Origin: Zoogloea sp. 1C4
GTDB taxonomy: Bacteria > Pseudomonadota > Gammaproteobacteria > Burkholderiales > Rhodocyclaceae
DNA length: 64,000 nt
Direction of reading: 5' to 3'
Assembly: GCF_009469605.1 (NCBI RefSeq)
Contig: NZ_SSXU01000010.1
Location: 1 to 64,000, forward strand
Shown piece by piece: positions 52,703-64,000 of the stretch. Within the stretch, counting starts at the first letter, position 1. Every line of letters starts with the position of its first letter. The translations under genes were made by a program, and so were the position numbers. The notes under the pieces are model-generated. The model was not told where the DNA came from. It saw only the letters and a list, made by a program, of their open reading frames with translations, and made no database searches.

Positions 52703-54190
52703 TTACCCGGCAAAGACGAGCTGGTCGCGGCCGATGTCCTTGGCGCGGTACATGGCGTCGTCGGCGCTCTTCATGAGGCTCACGTCGTCGGCACCGTGCT
52801 CGGGGAAGATGCCGATGCCGATGGAGGCGGAGATGGAGAGCTCGCGGCCGTCGATGGCGAAAGGCTGGGCCAGAGCGGCGCGGATGCGGCCGGCCACCAG
52901 CTCGGCGTCGGTGCGGTCGTCGATGTGAGGGAGCAGCACCACGAACTCGTCGCCGCCGATGCGCGCCAGGGTGTCGGATTCGCGCAGGCAGTCGCGCATC
53001 CGGGCCGAGGCGGCCACCAGCAGCTGGTCGCCCACGGCGTGGCCGCAGGCGTCATTGACGTCCTTGAAATGGTCGAGATCCACAAACATCAGGCCGGCGC
53101 TGCCGCGGTCGCGCCGGGCGCGGGCGAGGGCGGCGCGCAGGCGGTCGGAGAACAGGGCGCGGTTGGGCAGCTGGGTGAGCGGGTCGTGCTGGGCCATGTG
53201 GCGCATGCGATCCTCGCTCTCGCGCAGTTCGCGGGTCATGGCCTGGGCGCGGGCGTGGGCGCGGGCCCGCCCGGTGACCAGCAGCCAGGTGAACAGCCCG
53301 AGCAGCACGCTGCCACATACCCCGGCCACCGCGATGATGTGCTCGGAGCGGCGGCTGTGGCGCTCCTCGAAGGTGGGCGTGGTGCGGATCTGCAGCGTCC
53401 AGCTGTGCTGGGGGAAGCTGATGTATTCGGTGGTGCTGAAGCGCGGCGGCGGCAGCTGGTCGGCACCCGGGTGGGATTCGAAAAGGAGGTTGTCGGGGGT
53501 GGCAACGGCGCCGTCGTGGATGCGGATCGCCACGCCAGGGATGCCTTCGCCGTAGAGGCTGGCCATCAGGTCGCGGATGCGGAAGGCGGTGTGCACCCAG
53601 CCGCGCAGCGCGGCCTGGCGGGCAGCGGGGCCATCCACGGGTAGGTTGCGGTCGTACACGGCCAGATAGATGGCCACGGCGGCGGGGCCGTCGGGCTGGT
53701 CGGTGAGCAGCTTGACCCGGGGGGTGATGGCGATCTCGCCGGAATCCCGGGCCTGCAGCATGGCTGCGCGGCGGGGCGGGTTGTCGAGGAGGTTGTAGCC
53801 GAGGATCGGGCGGTTGTCGGCGCTGTCCGGGGACACGTAGAGGATCGGCGCGGCTTTGCCCTCGCCCTGCCAGCGGGTGAACATGAAGGCCTGCAGGCCC
53901 GCGAACTCGGCACCCTGGGTGAGGGCATCCACGAAGGCGCTGAAGTTGTCGCGGCTCACGTGGTCGGAGGCGTCGAACAGCCCGCGGGCGGCGCGCAGCA
54001 TCTGCTCGTAGTTGGCAACGCGCTGTTCGATGCGGGTGCTGGCGAGGCGCACGCTGAAGTCGAAGTCGGCACGCAGGTTGGCGTCGAGGCTCTGCCGCTC
54101 GTGCCACCACAGCCAGCCGACCACCGTCAGGGTGAACAACCCGACGGCGATGGGCAGCAGCAGATCGCGGAGTTGGCCGAGGGTCTTCAA
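52703..54190 (-). CDS. CHASE-domain diguanylate cyclase
   Basis: A 495-residue membrane enzyme that makes c-di-GMP. One N-terminal helix (about 12-30), a periplasmic CHASE domain (about 40-275, typical opening RLASTRIEQRVANYEQMLRAARGLF), a second helix (about 290-310) and a cytoplasmic GGDEF domain (about 335-490). The active site is intact (IGGDEFVVLL) and the inhibitory RxxD site is RESD, five residues upstream. The start is TTG 54190, overlapping the binding-protein stop (TTGA); no better start keeps the first helix. Coupling suggests that the binding protein feeds the CHASE domain. Confidence 0.88.
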   Translation of the reverse strand: MKTLGQLRDLLLPIAVGLFTLTVVGWLWWHERQSLDANLRADFDFSVRLASTRIEQRVANYEQMLRAARGLFDASDHVSRDNFSAFVDALTQGAEFAGLQAFMFTRWQGEGKAAPILYVSPDSADNRPILGYNLLDNPPRRAAMLQARDSGEIAITPRVKLLTDQPDGPAAVAIYLAVYDRNLPVDGPAARQAALRGWVHTAFRIRDLMASLYGEGIPGVAIRIHDGAVATPDNLLFESHPGADQLPPPRFSTTEYISFPQHSWTLQIRTTPTFEERHSRRSEHIIAVAGVCGSVLLGLFTWLLVTGRARAHARAQAMTRELRESEDRMRHMAQHDPLTQLPNRALFSDRLRAALARARRDRGSAGLMFVDLDHFKDVNDACGHAVGDQLLVAASARMRDCLRESDTLARIGGDEFVVLLPHIDDRTDAELVAGRIRAALAQPFAIDGRELSISASIGIGIFPEHGADDVSLMKSADDAMYRAKDIGRDQLVFAG

Positions 54191-55008
54191 AATCGTGTCA
54201 TCTCCCGGGCGAGCTCGGGTTTGAAGTACTGGGCGAAGATCCGCTCGACGGTGCCGTCCTCGCGCATCTGGTCGATCAGCGCGCGCCAGCGGGCCTGATC
54301 GGCGGCCGGCACGGCCTGGCGCGACATGATCAGACCGTGGGGCACCGGCGGGTCGTCGAACTCGAGGATGGTGGTCTGCTCGCGCAGGCTGGCGCTCTCT
54401 ACGGCGGGGTAGTCGAAGGGCTCGATGATCATGCCGTGGATCTGGCCGGCCAGCAGGTTCTCGTAGAGCGGGGCGAGCCCGGTGGCGTAGCTCACCCGCA
54501 GGCTGGCGTCGAGCGCGTCCACCAGCCGGTTGGCGCCGGGGTTATAGCGGAAACTGCGGATCGCGCCCAGGCGTAGCTGGGGGTTGCGGGGAAAGTCGGT
54601 GACCCGCTGGATGCCGGAATCTCGACGCACCAGCAGGTAATACTTGTTGGAGAAATACCAGGCAAAACCGGCAAAGCTGTCGCGGGTGGGATTGGAAATG
54701 CCCGACAGGCTGAAATCCAGCCCGCCGGATTCGATGAGCTGCCAGATGCGGGCGCGGGGCAGCACCACGACGTTGATCCGGCAGCCGCTGCGGCGGATGA
54801 GCTCGTCCGCGATGTCCTTGTCGATGCCCTTGCCGGTCTGGCGCGAATACAGCAGGCCGTGCTCGTGCAGGGCCAGCGTGTAGGCGCGGGAACAGTCGGG
54901 TCGGGTCGGGTCGCCGGCGAAGGCGTGCGGGCTGCTTGCCCCCGCCACGGCCAGCAAGGCCATCATGGCCAGCGGGGCAAAATGGCGCAGCAGGCTCTCG
55001 ATTCTCAC
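54187..55008 (-). CDS. Periplasmic SBP_bac_3-type binding protein
   Basis: A 273-residue exported protein of the family 3 solute-binding fold. Signal peptide about 1-30 (ending HAFA). The segments RIWQLIESGGLDFSLSGISNP, LRLGAIRSFRYNPG and a final RWRALIDQMREDGTVERIFAQYF are typical of amino-acid-type binding proteins. No permease or ATPase is nearby; instead it is co-translated with a CHASE-GGDEF enzyme, so it is probably a sensor rather than a transporter part. Ligand unknown. Confidence 0.88.
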   Translation of the reverse strand: MRIESLLRHFAPLAMMALLAVAGASSPHAFAGDPTRPDCSRAYTLALHEHGLLYSRQTGKGIDKDIADELIRRSGCRINVVVLPRARIWQLIESGGLDFSLSGISNPTRDSFAGFAWYFSNKYYLLVRRDSGIQRVTDFPRNPQLRLGAIRSFRYNPGANRLVDALDASLRVSYATGLAPLYENLLAGQIHGMIIEPFDYPAVESASLREQTTILEFDDPPVPHGLIMSRQAVPAADQARWRALIDQMREDGTVERIFAQYFKPELAREMTRF

Positions 55009-55162
55009 GGATCGCTCTCCGGGGGGTGAGTTCTTGTTATTGCGGTGCGCTTTCTCCGAATTCTAGGCGCGATTGGGGCCGTGCGTCCCTCCTTTGTCAC
55101 AGGCCGAGTGCGACGATGGCCGGCGTGCTAAGTTCGGCGCTTTCCATGCACCAGGAGAGGGC

Positions 55163-55867
55163 ATGTCTCCGAGTTTTCGCGCCGGGGCGCGGGTGGGTTT
55201 CCGGGCCTGTCTGCCGGTTTCGGTGGGGTTGGTTCCGTGGGCGCTGGTCACCGGGCTGGCGATGGTCGGCGCCGGTTTTTCCACCGCGCAGGCGATGGGC
55301 ATGAGCCTGATCGTCTTTGGCGCCACCGCGCAGTTGGGCACCCTGCCGCTGATCGTGGCGGGGGCGCCCCTGTGGCTGATCGTGGCCACCGCGCTGGTGG
55401 TGAATCTGCGCTTCCTGATCTTCAGCGCGGCGCTGGCGCGGCCGCTGGCGGGTGGTCGCCCGGGCCTGCGCTGGCTGTGCGGTTATCTGCTCACCGACGG
55501 GGTGTTCGCCACCATGCTGGAGCGCCTGCGGACGGAGCCCGATCCGGCCTGGCGGCTGGGTGCCTATCTGGCGCCGTCCCTGTGGTGTGCGCTGGTGTGG
55601 CAGTCGTCCACCCTGGTGGGTGTGCTGGCGGCGGGGTCGATCCCGCGCAACTGGTCGCTGGAATTCATGGCCAGCATTGCATTGCTGGTGCTTCTGGTGC
55701 CGATGGCCCGGATGCGCCCGATGCTGGTCTCGGCGGCCACCGGCGGCGTGCTGGCGGTGGTGCTGCGGGGCATGCCCCTGAAGCTGGGGGTGATGGTGGC
55801 CATCGTGGGCGGCATCGCGGCGGGCTTTGCAGCGGAACACTGGCAGGGCCGGGAGGCGCGGCGATGA
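55163..55867 (+). CDS. AzlC-family amino-acid exporter, large subunit
   Basis: A 234-residue inner-membrane protein with about seven helices of the AzlC family, which with AzlD exports branched-chain amino acids. Family marks: FRAGARVGFRACLPVSVGLVPWALVTG and MGMSLIVFGATAQLGTLPLIV, then VVNLRFLIFSAALARPL. ATG 55163 is preceded by AGGAGAGG. Its stop overlaps the AzlD start (ATGA). Confidence 0.92.
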   Translation: MSPSFRAGARVGFRACLPVSVGLVPWALVTGLAMVGAGFSTAQAMGMSLIVFGATAQLGTLPLIVAGAPLWLIVATALVVNLRFLIFSAALARPLAGGRPGLRWLCGYLLTDGVFATMLERLRTEPDPAWRLGAYLAPSLWCALVWQSSTLVGVLAAGSIPRNWSLEFMASIALLVLLVPMARMRPMLVSAATGGVLAVVLRGMPLKLGVMVAIVGGIAAGFAAEHWQGREARR

Positions 55868-56187
55868 GCGACGACGCGGGCCTGTGGCTGATCTTCGTGC
55901 TGATCGGGCTGGCAACGACCTTGCCCCGGGCCAGCTTCATCGTGCTGGGCGAGCGGGCCAGTCTGCCCGACGTGGTGCAGCGGGCCCTGCGCTATGCGCC
56001 GGCGGCGGCGCTGGCGGCCATCGTGGTGCCCGACGTGGTGCTGGTGGCGGGGGCCGTGGAGGTGTTCAACCCCAAGCTGGGTGCGGCGATCGCTGCGGTG
56101 CTGGCAGCGCGCGCCTCGCGCAACCCGTGGCTGCCCTTTGTGGCGGGAATGGCGGCGTTGTGGGGGTTGCGCTGGGTGGCGGGCTGA
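55864..56187 (+). CDS. AzlD-family amino-acid exporter, small subunit
   Basis: A 107-residue four-helix membrane protein of the AzlD family. It opens with LWLIFVLIGLATTLPRASFIVLG and ends with the usual short hydrophobic tail. It is the partner of AzlC; coupling by ATGA fixes the start at 55864. It converges on lgt with a 6-base gap. Confidence 0.88.
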   Translation: MSDDAGLWLIFVLIGLATTLPRASFIVLGERASLPDVVQRALRYAPAAALAAIVVPDVVLVAGAVEVFNPKLGAAIAAVLAARASRNPWLPFVAGMAALWGLRWVAG

Positions 56188-56193
56188 GTGAGC

Positions 56194-56979
56194 TCAGTCG
56201 GCCTTGCGCCGGCTGGCCCACACCGCCATGCCGATGCCGGCGAGGATCATCGGGAGCGACAGCCACTGGCCCATGGACATGCCGAAGGTGAGCAGGCCGA
56301 GGAAGTCGTCCGGCTCGCGCCCGAATTCGGCAATGATGCGGAAGGCGCCGTAGCCGATCAGGAAGGCCGCCGACACCATGCCGCGGGGCCGCGGCTTGGC
56401 CGAGAACCACCAGAGGATGACGAACAGGGCGAGCCCTTCGAGGGCGAACTGGTAGAGCTGGGACGGGTGGCGGGGCAGGCCGTCCACCTGCGGGAAGATC
56501 ATCGCCCAGGGCACGTCGGTGACGCGGCCGACGAGCTCGCCGTTGATGAAGTTGCCCATCCGCCCGGCGGCCAGGCCCAGGGGCACCAGCGGGGCGATGA
56601 AGTCGGTGACGGCCAGCCACGAGCGCTCGGTGCGCCGCCCGAACAGCCACATGGCCACCAGCACGCCCAGGAAGCCCCCGTGGAAAGCCATGCCGCCCTG
56701 CCAGACGGCGAGAATCTCGGCCGGGTTGGCCAGATAGTAGGCCGGCTTGTAGAACAGCACGTAGCCCAGCCGCCCGCCGAGGATCACCCCCAGCACGCCG
56801 TAGAACAGCAGGTCGTCGATCTGCTGGGGCGTCCAGCCCAGCTCGGGCCGGCGCTGGGCGTGGATGCGCCCGAGGACCACGAAGAGGATGAAGGCGAGCA
56901 GGTACATCAGGCCGTACCAGCGGACGGCGAGGGGGCCGATGGCAATGGCGATGGGATCGAACTGGGGATGGACGAACAT
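56194..56979 (-). CDS. lgt: Prolipoprotein diacylglyceryl transferase Lgt
   Basis: A 261-residue inner-membrane enzyme that attaches diacylglycerol from phosphatidylglycerol to the lipobox Cys of prolipoproteins such as Pal. Seven membrane segments; [11 protein letters not shown] holds the essential His, and the Lgt signature [17 protein letters not shown] is exact. Length is typical. It stands alone on the minus strand between azlD and yceH. Confidence 0.97.
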   Translation of the reverse strand: MFVHPQFDPIAIAIGPLAVRWYGLMYLLAFILFVVLGRIHAQRRPELGWTPQQIDDLLFYGVLGVILGGRLGYVLFYKPAYYLANPAEILAVWQGGMAFHGGFLGVLVAMWLFGRRTERSWLAVTDFIAPLVPLGLAAGRMGNFINGELVGRVTDVPWAMIFPQVDGLPRHPSQLYQFALEGLALFVILWWFSAKPRPRGMVSAAFLIGYGAFRIIAEFGREPDDFLGLLTFGMSMGQWLSLPMILAGIGMAVWASRRKAD

Positions 56980-57056
56980 GGGCTGGACTGGCTGCGGGTT
57001 GGATCAGGCGGTGAGAGCGCGCGGCGGCGGCGGGGTTCCCGCCACCGGGCCGGCAA

Positions 57057-57731
57057 TCACTGGAACTGCTTGCGGAAGGCTTCGAATTCGTTGGTGAGCC
57101 ATTCGAGCTGCTGGCGCAGGCGGCGGACTTCTTCTTCGAGTTCGCCCACTCGGCCGCCCCGGGGCGCCGCGCCGCCGGCCTCGGCGTCGAAGGCGTGCTG
57201 GGGGATCGCCGCTTCGCCCGACAGCAGGTGGGCGTAGCGGGCTTCCTTGGTGCCCGGGGCCTTGGGCAGCTGCATGGCGAGCTGCTTGTCGTCGAGGCGT
57301 TCGAGGATCTCCTCGACCTCGGTCGGGCTGCCGAAGGCGTGCATGCGTTCGCAGCGGGCGCGGATCTCGCCGACGGTCTGGGGGCCGCGCAGCATCAGGA
57401 TGGCCAGCACGGCCTGCATCGGCGGGGTGAGGGAGTGGCGCAGGCGGATCTGATGTTCCCACTTGGGAACGCGGGCGCCGGCCTGGTGGCGCTGGCTGAC
57501 GAGGCCGCGCTCGGTGAGGCGGTCGAGGGCCGCGAGCACGGCGGATTCGGAGAGGCTCATCACCGGTTCGCGGCCGGTGAGCTGGTTGCACCCGGTGACC
57601 AGCGCATTGACCGACAGGGGGTAGGTGTCGGGGGTGACGAAGGCCTTTTCGATGAGCACGGCGAGGACGCGGACTTCAAAGTCGTCGAGGTCGAAGCCGG
57701 CGGGGGTGTCGGAGGGGGCAGTGTCGGTCAT
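57057..57731 (-). CDS. yceH: YceH family protein (DUF480)
   Basis: A 224-residue two-winged-helix protein of the DUF480/YceH family. The conserved opening FDLDDFEVRVLAVLIEKAFVTPDTYPLSVNALVTGCNQLTGREPV (about 13-57) and the repeated second unit LTPPMQAVLAILMLRGPQTVGEIRARCERMH identify it. A C-terminal coiled coil (about 190-224) is Leu/Glu-rich. Function is unknown; DNA-binding is likely from the fold. Confidence 0.93.
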   Translation of the reverse strand: MTDTAPSDTPAGFDLDDFEVRVLAVLIEKAFVTPDTYPLSVNALVTGCNQLTGREPVMSLSESAVLAALDRLTERGLVSQRHQAGARVPKWEHQIRLRHSLTPPMQAVLAILMLRGPQTVGEIRARCERMHAFGSPTEVEEILERLDDKQLAMQLPKAPGTKEARYAHLLSGEAAIPQHAFDAEAGGAAPRGGRVGELEEEVRRLRQQLEWLTNEFEAFRKQFQ

Positions 57732-57812
57732 GGCGAGCTTCCGGGGGCGGACGAGGGCGCAATCATAGCCGACCGGTGTGGTCGGCCCGATGACAGCAGC
57801 CCGGGGTGGGGA

Positions 57813-58721
<909 letters not shown>

Positions 58722-58730
58722 GACGGACTT

Positions 58731-61556
<2,826 letters not shown>

Positions 61557-61622
61557 GGGGCGTTCGGGGTTTGGGCAACCTGTTAATATACGCCTCTTGC
61601 CCCTCCCCACGCAGCACGTTTC

Positions 61623-62822
61623 ATGGCTTCCTCCGACAACGACAAGATGAGCCCGGCCGAACGCCGCGCCGGCCTTTCGCTGGCCGCGATCTTCGCGCTG
61701 CGCATGCTCGGCCTGTTCCTGATCCTGCCGGTGTTCGCGGTCCACGCCCACGGCATGCCCGGTGGCGACAACACCGCACTGGTCGGCATGGCCATCGGCG
61801 CCTACGGCCTCACCCAGGCCTTCCTGCAGATTCCCTTCGGCGCCGCCTCCGACCGCTTCGGCCGCAAGCCGGTGATCGTCGTCGGCCTGCTGCTGTTCGT
61901 GATCGGCAGCGTGGTCGCCGCCATGGCCCAGGACGTGCAGACGGTGGTCGTCGGTCGCGTGCTGCAGGGCGCCGGCGCGATCTCGGCGGCGGTCACCGCG
62001 CTGGCGGCCGACCTCACCCGCGACCAGCACCGCACCAAGGTGATGGCGATGATCGGCTCGTCGATCGGGCTGGTGTTTGCGGTGTCGATGGTGGCCGCGC
62101 CGCTCCTCTACGCGGTGATCGGCATGAGCGGGCTGTTCTGGCTCACCGCCGCGCTGGCCGTGGCGGCGATCTTCACCATCATCTTCATTGTGCCCGCCGC
62201 GCCGCCGGTGCCGCGGGCCGTGGGGCGCTTCAGCGAAGTGCTCGCCAATGGCCAGCTGATGCGCCTCAACTTCGGCGTGTTCGCCCTGCACCTGATGCAG
62301 ACCGCCATGTGGGTGCTGGTGCCGGCCGGGCTGGTGGCCGCCGGGCTGCCCATCGCCGAGCACTGGAAGGTCTACCTGCCGGCGGTGCTGCTGTCTTTCG
62401 TGGTGATGGTGCCGGCGATCATCGTGGCCGAGAAGCGCGGCAAGATGAAACAGGTTTTCAACGCCGCGATCGGCCTGCTGCTGGTGGTCCAGATCGGGCT
62501 TTACGTGGAAGGCAGCGCCGGGATGTGGCCGCTGGCGATCCTGCTGACGCTGTTCTTCGTGGCGTTCAACGTGCTGGAGGCCACCCAGCCGTCGTGGATT
62601 TCCAAGATCGCCCCGGCCCACGCCAAGGGTACGGCGCTGGGTGTGTACAACACGCTGCAGTCCGTCGGGCTGTTCGTCGGCGGCGCCCTGGGCGGCTGGC
62701 TGGCCCAGCACGTGGGCCCCGGCGCGGTGTCGCTGCTGGGCTGCGGGCTGGCCGTGGCGTGGCTGATCCTCGCCAGCGGCATGGCGCCGCCCCCGGCCCG
62801 TCGCGTGGCCGCCGCGGCCTGA
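61623..62822 (+). CDS. MFS transporter (YajR-like, without C-terminal domain)
   Basis: A 399-residue major facilitator with 12 membrane segments. Motif [15 protein letters not shown] lies after helix 2 and its companion motif C-like region [25 protein letters not shown] follows. Similar to the inner-membrane protein YajR of E. coli but lacking its C-terminal YAM domain. It diverges from uvrA across 66 bases. Substrate unknown. Confidence 0.88.
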   Translation: MASSDNDKMSPAERRAGLSLAAIFALRMLGLFLILPVFAVHAHGMPGGDNTALVGMAIGAYGLTQAFLQIPFGAASDRFGRKPVIVVGLLLFVIGSVVAAMAQDVQTVVVGRVLQGAGAISAAVTALAADLTRDQHRTKVMAMIGSSIGLVFAVSMVAAPLLYAVIGMSGLFWLTAALAVAAIFTIIFIVPAAPPVPRAVGRFSEVLANGQLMRLNFGVFALHLMQTAMWVLVPAGLVAAGLPIAEHWKVYLPAVLLSFVVMVPAIIVAEKRGKMKQVFNAAIGLLLVVQIGLYVEGSAGMWPLAILLTLFFVAFNVLEATQPSWISKIAPAHAKGTALGVYNTLQSVGLFVGGALGGWLAQHVGPGAVSLLGCGLAVAWLILASGMAPPPARRVAAAA

Positions 62823-62853
62823 CCGCCCCAACCGAATTTTTCAGGAGAGACAT

Positions 62854-63396
62854 ATGGCTTCGGTCAACAAGGTGATTCTTATCGGCAACCTGGGCAAGGA
62901 TCCCGAAACCCGCTACGCCCCGAGTGGCGACGCGATCTGCAACATCACGCTGGCCACCACCGACAACTGGCGCGACAAGGCCACCGGCGAGAAGCGCGAG
63001 GCCACCGAATGGCATCGCGTGGTGTTCTTCGGCAAGCTCGCCGAGATCGCCGGCCAGTACCTGCGCAAGGGGAGCCAGGTGTACGTGGAAGGCTCGCTGC
63101 GCACCCGCAAGTGGCAGGACAAGGACGGCCAGGATCGTTACACCACCGAGATCCGCGCCGACGAGATGAAGATGCTCGGCAGCCGTCAGGGCATGGGCGG
63201 CGGCGACGCACCGGCCCGCAATGAAGGCAGCTACGGCGGCGGTGGTGGTGGCAGCCGCGATGCGGGTGGTTATGGCGGTGGCGGCGGTGGTGGTGGTTAC
63301 GGTGGCGGGGCGCCCGCGCCGAGCGCACCCCCGGCCCCGAAGAAGCCGGCTGGCGGTGGTGGATTCGGCGATTTCGACGACGACATTCCGTTCTGA
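62854..63396 (+). CDS. ssb: Single-stranded DNA-binding protein Ssb
   Basis: A 180-residue tetrameric ssDNA-binding protein. The OB fold (about 1-112) begins [19 protein letters not shown] and contains [22 protein letters not shown] Gly-rich linker (about 120-155) leads to the acidic tip DDDIPF that docks repair and replication partners. An AGGAGAG site precedes the ATG. It is followed by a strong terminator. Confidence 0.98.
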   Translation: MASVNKVILIGNLGKDPETRYAPSGDAICNITLATTDNWRDKATGEKREATEWHRVVFFGKLAEIAGQYLRKGSQVYVEGSLRTRKWQDKDGQDRYTTEIRADEMKMLGSRQGMGGGDAPARNEGSYGGGGGGSRDAGGYGGGGGGGGYGGGAPAPSAPPAPKKPAGGGGFGDFDDDIPF

Positions 63397-63424
63397 TCCG
63401 GCGCCTGCCGGGCCGGTTTTCCCG

Positions 63425-63461
63425 ACAGCGTGGCATCACCTGCCACGCTGTTCTGTTTTTT
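63425..63461 (+). terminator. Terminator after ssb
   Basis: Stem ACAGCGTGGCA (63425-63435) and TGCCACGCTGT (63441-63451), loop TCACC, followed by TCTGTTTTTT. A clear intrinsic terminator about 30 bases past the ssb stop. Confidence 0.93.
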
Positions 63462-63840
63462 GGCGTCTGTGTTCACGCCCTGCCGGCGCCTAGCGGTCAT
63501 GCGGTTCTTGCCGTGTCGCCGGGCCAAGCTGCTACACTTTAGTTATAGATCAACCGCCGCCGGCCAGTTCCGCCTGTAGCGGGAGGCATTAGGTTTTATT
63601 GTTTTGTCCGGTGAACAATCTGGCTTGTAAAAGAGATTTTGTTTGCTATTGTTGTTCAATCCGGGGTGGTGATTTAGTGTAATTACTGATTTTGATAAAG
63701 AAGGGTGTTTGATTACACTCTTCGGGTCTCGTCAGCAGTCTGCCAGAATCGTTCCCCTGGGGTCGGATCCGGTAGCGAGCCCCGAATGACAAAACCGTTA
63801 CCATCCCTTGAATCGTTTGTTCTTTTCTCCCGATTGACTC
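63462..63840. other. AT-rich gene-free region before the HTH gene
   Basis: 379 bases with no gene. Between about 63540 and 63720 the sequence is clearly richer in A+T than the rest of the window. It contains an inverted repeat with arms AGTGTAAT (63676-63683) and ATTACACT (63712-63719), and TTGTTCA-type repeats near 63655. It is probably the promoter area of the HTH gene. No start site can be fixed. Confidence 0.55.
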
Positions 63841-64000
63841 ATGGCCGTCACGCCCGAAACGCCTGAAAAGGAATATTGCAGTACTTCCGAAGCCGCCCAG
63901 CGTCTTGGATTGTCTTTGGGTACCGTCCAGCAGATGGTCGAAAACGGCCAGCTGGAGGGTTGGAAGACGGCTGGCGGGCATCGGCGCATCCGTGTCAGCT
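63841..64000 (+). CDS. HTH (excisionase/MerR-like) domain protein, N-terminal part
   Basis: The first 53 codons of a gene that runs off the right edge. The visible part is an excisionase-type winged helix (HTH_17 family): YCSTSEAAQRLGLSLGTV followed by QQMVENGQLEGWKTAGGHRRIR. In related bacteria this domain often precedes a response-regulator receiver domain. The full domain content cannot be known here. ATG 63841 agrees with the conserved N-terminus. Confidence 0.8.
   Translation, partial: MAVTPETPEKEYCSTSEAAQRLGLSLGTVQQMVENGQLEGWKTAGGHRRIRVS

Noticed and set aside
61577-61595. CTGTTAATATA resembling half of a LexA box before uvrA
   Set aside because: The second half (ACAG) is missing, so an SOS site cannot be claimed.
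63155-63350. Gly-codon repeats near the end of ssb as a separate repeat element
   Set aside because: They encode the normal Gly-rich linker of Ssb.

Overview
The window is a 64-kb piece of a high-GC (roughly two-thirds G+C) proteobacterial chromosome. Gene content points to a betaproteobacterium, most likely Rhodocyclales/Zoogloeaceae (Azoarcus, Thauera or Zoogloea relatives). The signs are a RegB/RegA redox pair, a zinc-finger-less DksA beside a CobW-type GTPase, a complete ybgC-tolQRAB-pal-cpoB-queE-queC cluster, paired DUF485/ActP symporters and an ETF/acyl-CoA dehydrogenase cluster. This placement is inferred from gene families, not measured.

Layout. Bases 1-4.4 kb hold the tail of an IS5-type transposase, an FMN reductase, a GGDEF-EAL plus HDOD pair and an AraC regulator. 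From 4.4 to 10.8 kb there is a tightly overlapping light-related operon: three photolyase/cryptochrome paralogues of different classes, a 50-residue DUF2256 protein and a renalase-like flavoprotein. It faces a divergent SDR gene across a shared promoter region that carries a palindrome. Two tRNA-Lys genes follow, then a YeeE/YedE transporter, preQ0 genes and the Tol-Pal operon (11-18.9 kb). From 19 to 28 kb lie dksA, cobW, a zinc-type ABC importer with an outer-membrane protein, a duplicated STAS protein and hslVU. From 28 to 32 kb come an AEC carrier, regB-regA-hsp15 and a cold-shock gene. From 32 to 42.5 kb there are two convergent DUF485-ActP pairs, the second continuous with a fatty-acid/ETF operon. 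From 42.7 to 48.4 kb there is a hybrid histidine kinase with an OmpR-type regulator, then a copper chaperone-permease-thioredoxin set. From 48.4 to 64 kb there are membrane proteins (EamA, DedA-rhodanese, TRIC, AzlCD, Lgt), a CHASE-GGDEF enzyme with a periplasmic binding protein, YceH, UvrA, an MFS carrier, Ssb and the start of an HTH regulator.

How the genes work together. Several groups are translationally coupled through 1-4 base overlaps: the photolyase operon, tol-pal, regBA-hsp15, the zinc importer, hslVU and the acetate symporters. The acetate/short-chain-acid carriers, acyl-CoA dehydrogenase, ETF and ETF-QO form a coherent route for taking up organic acids and passing electrons from acyl-CoA oxidation to quinone. 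RegBA would sense the state of that quinone pool.

The least explained signals are two tandem arrays with a 21-bp period: 34565-34795, between convergent actP paralogues, and 49391-49651, between eamA and dedA. The second is a clean array of 12 contiguous near-palindromic units that reads as heptad repeats on both strands and has an extra unit fused into the end of eamA. Together with the three-photolyase operon and its palindromic control region, these are the best candidates for something not yet described.
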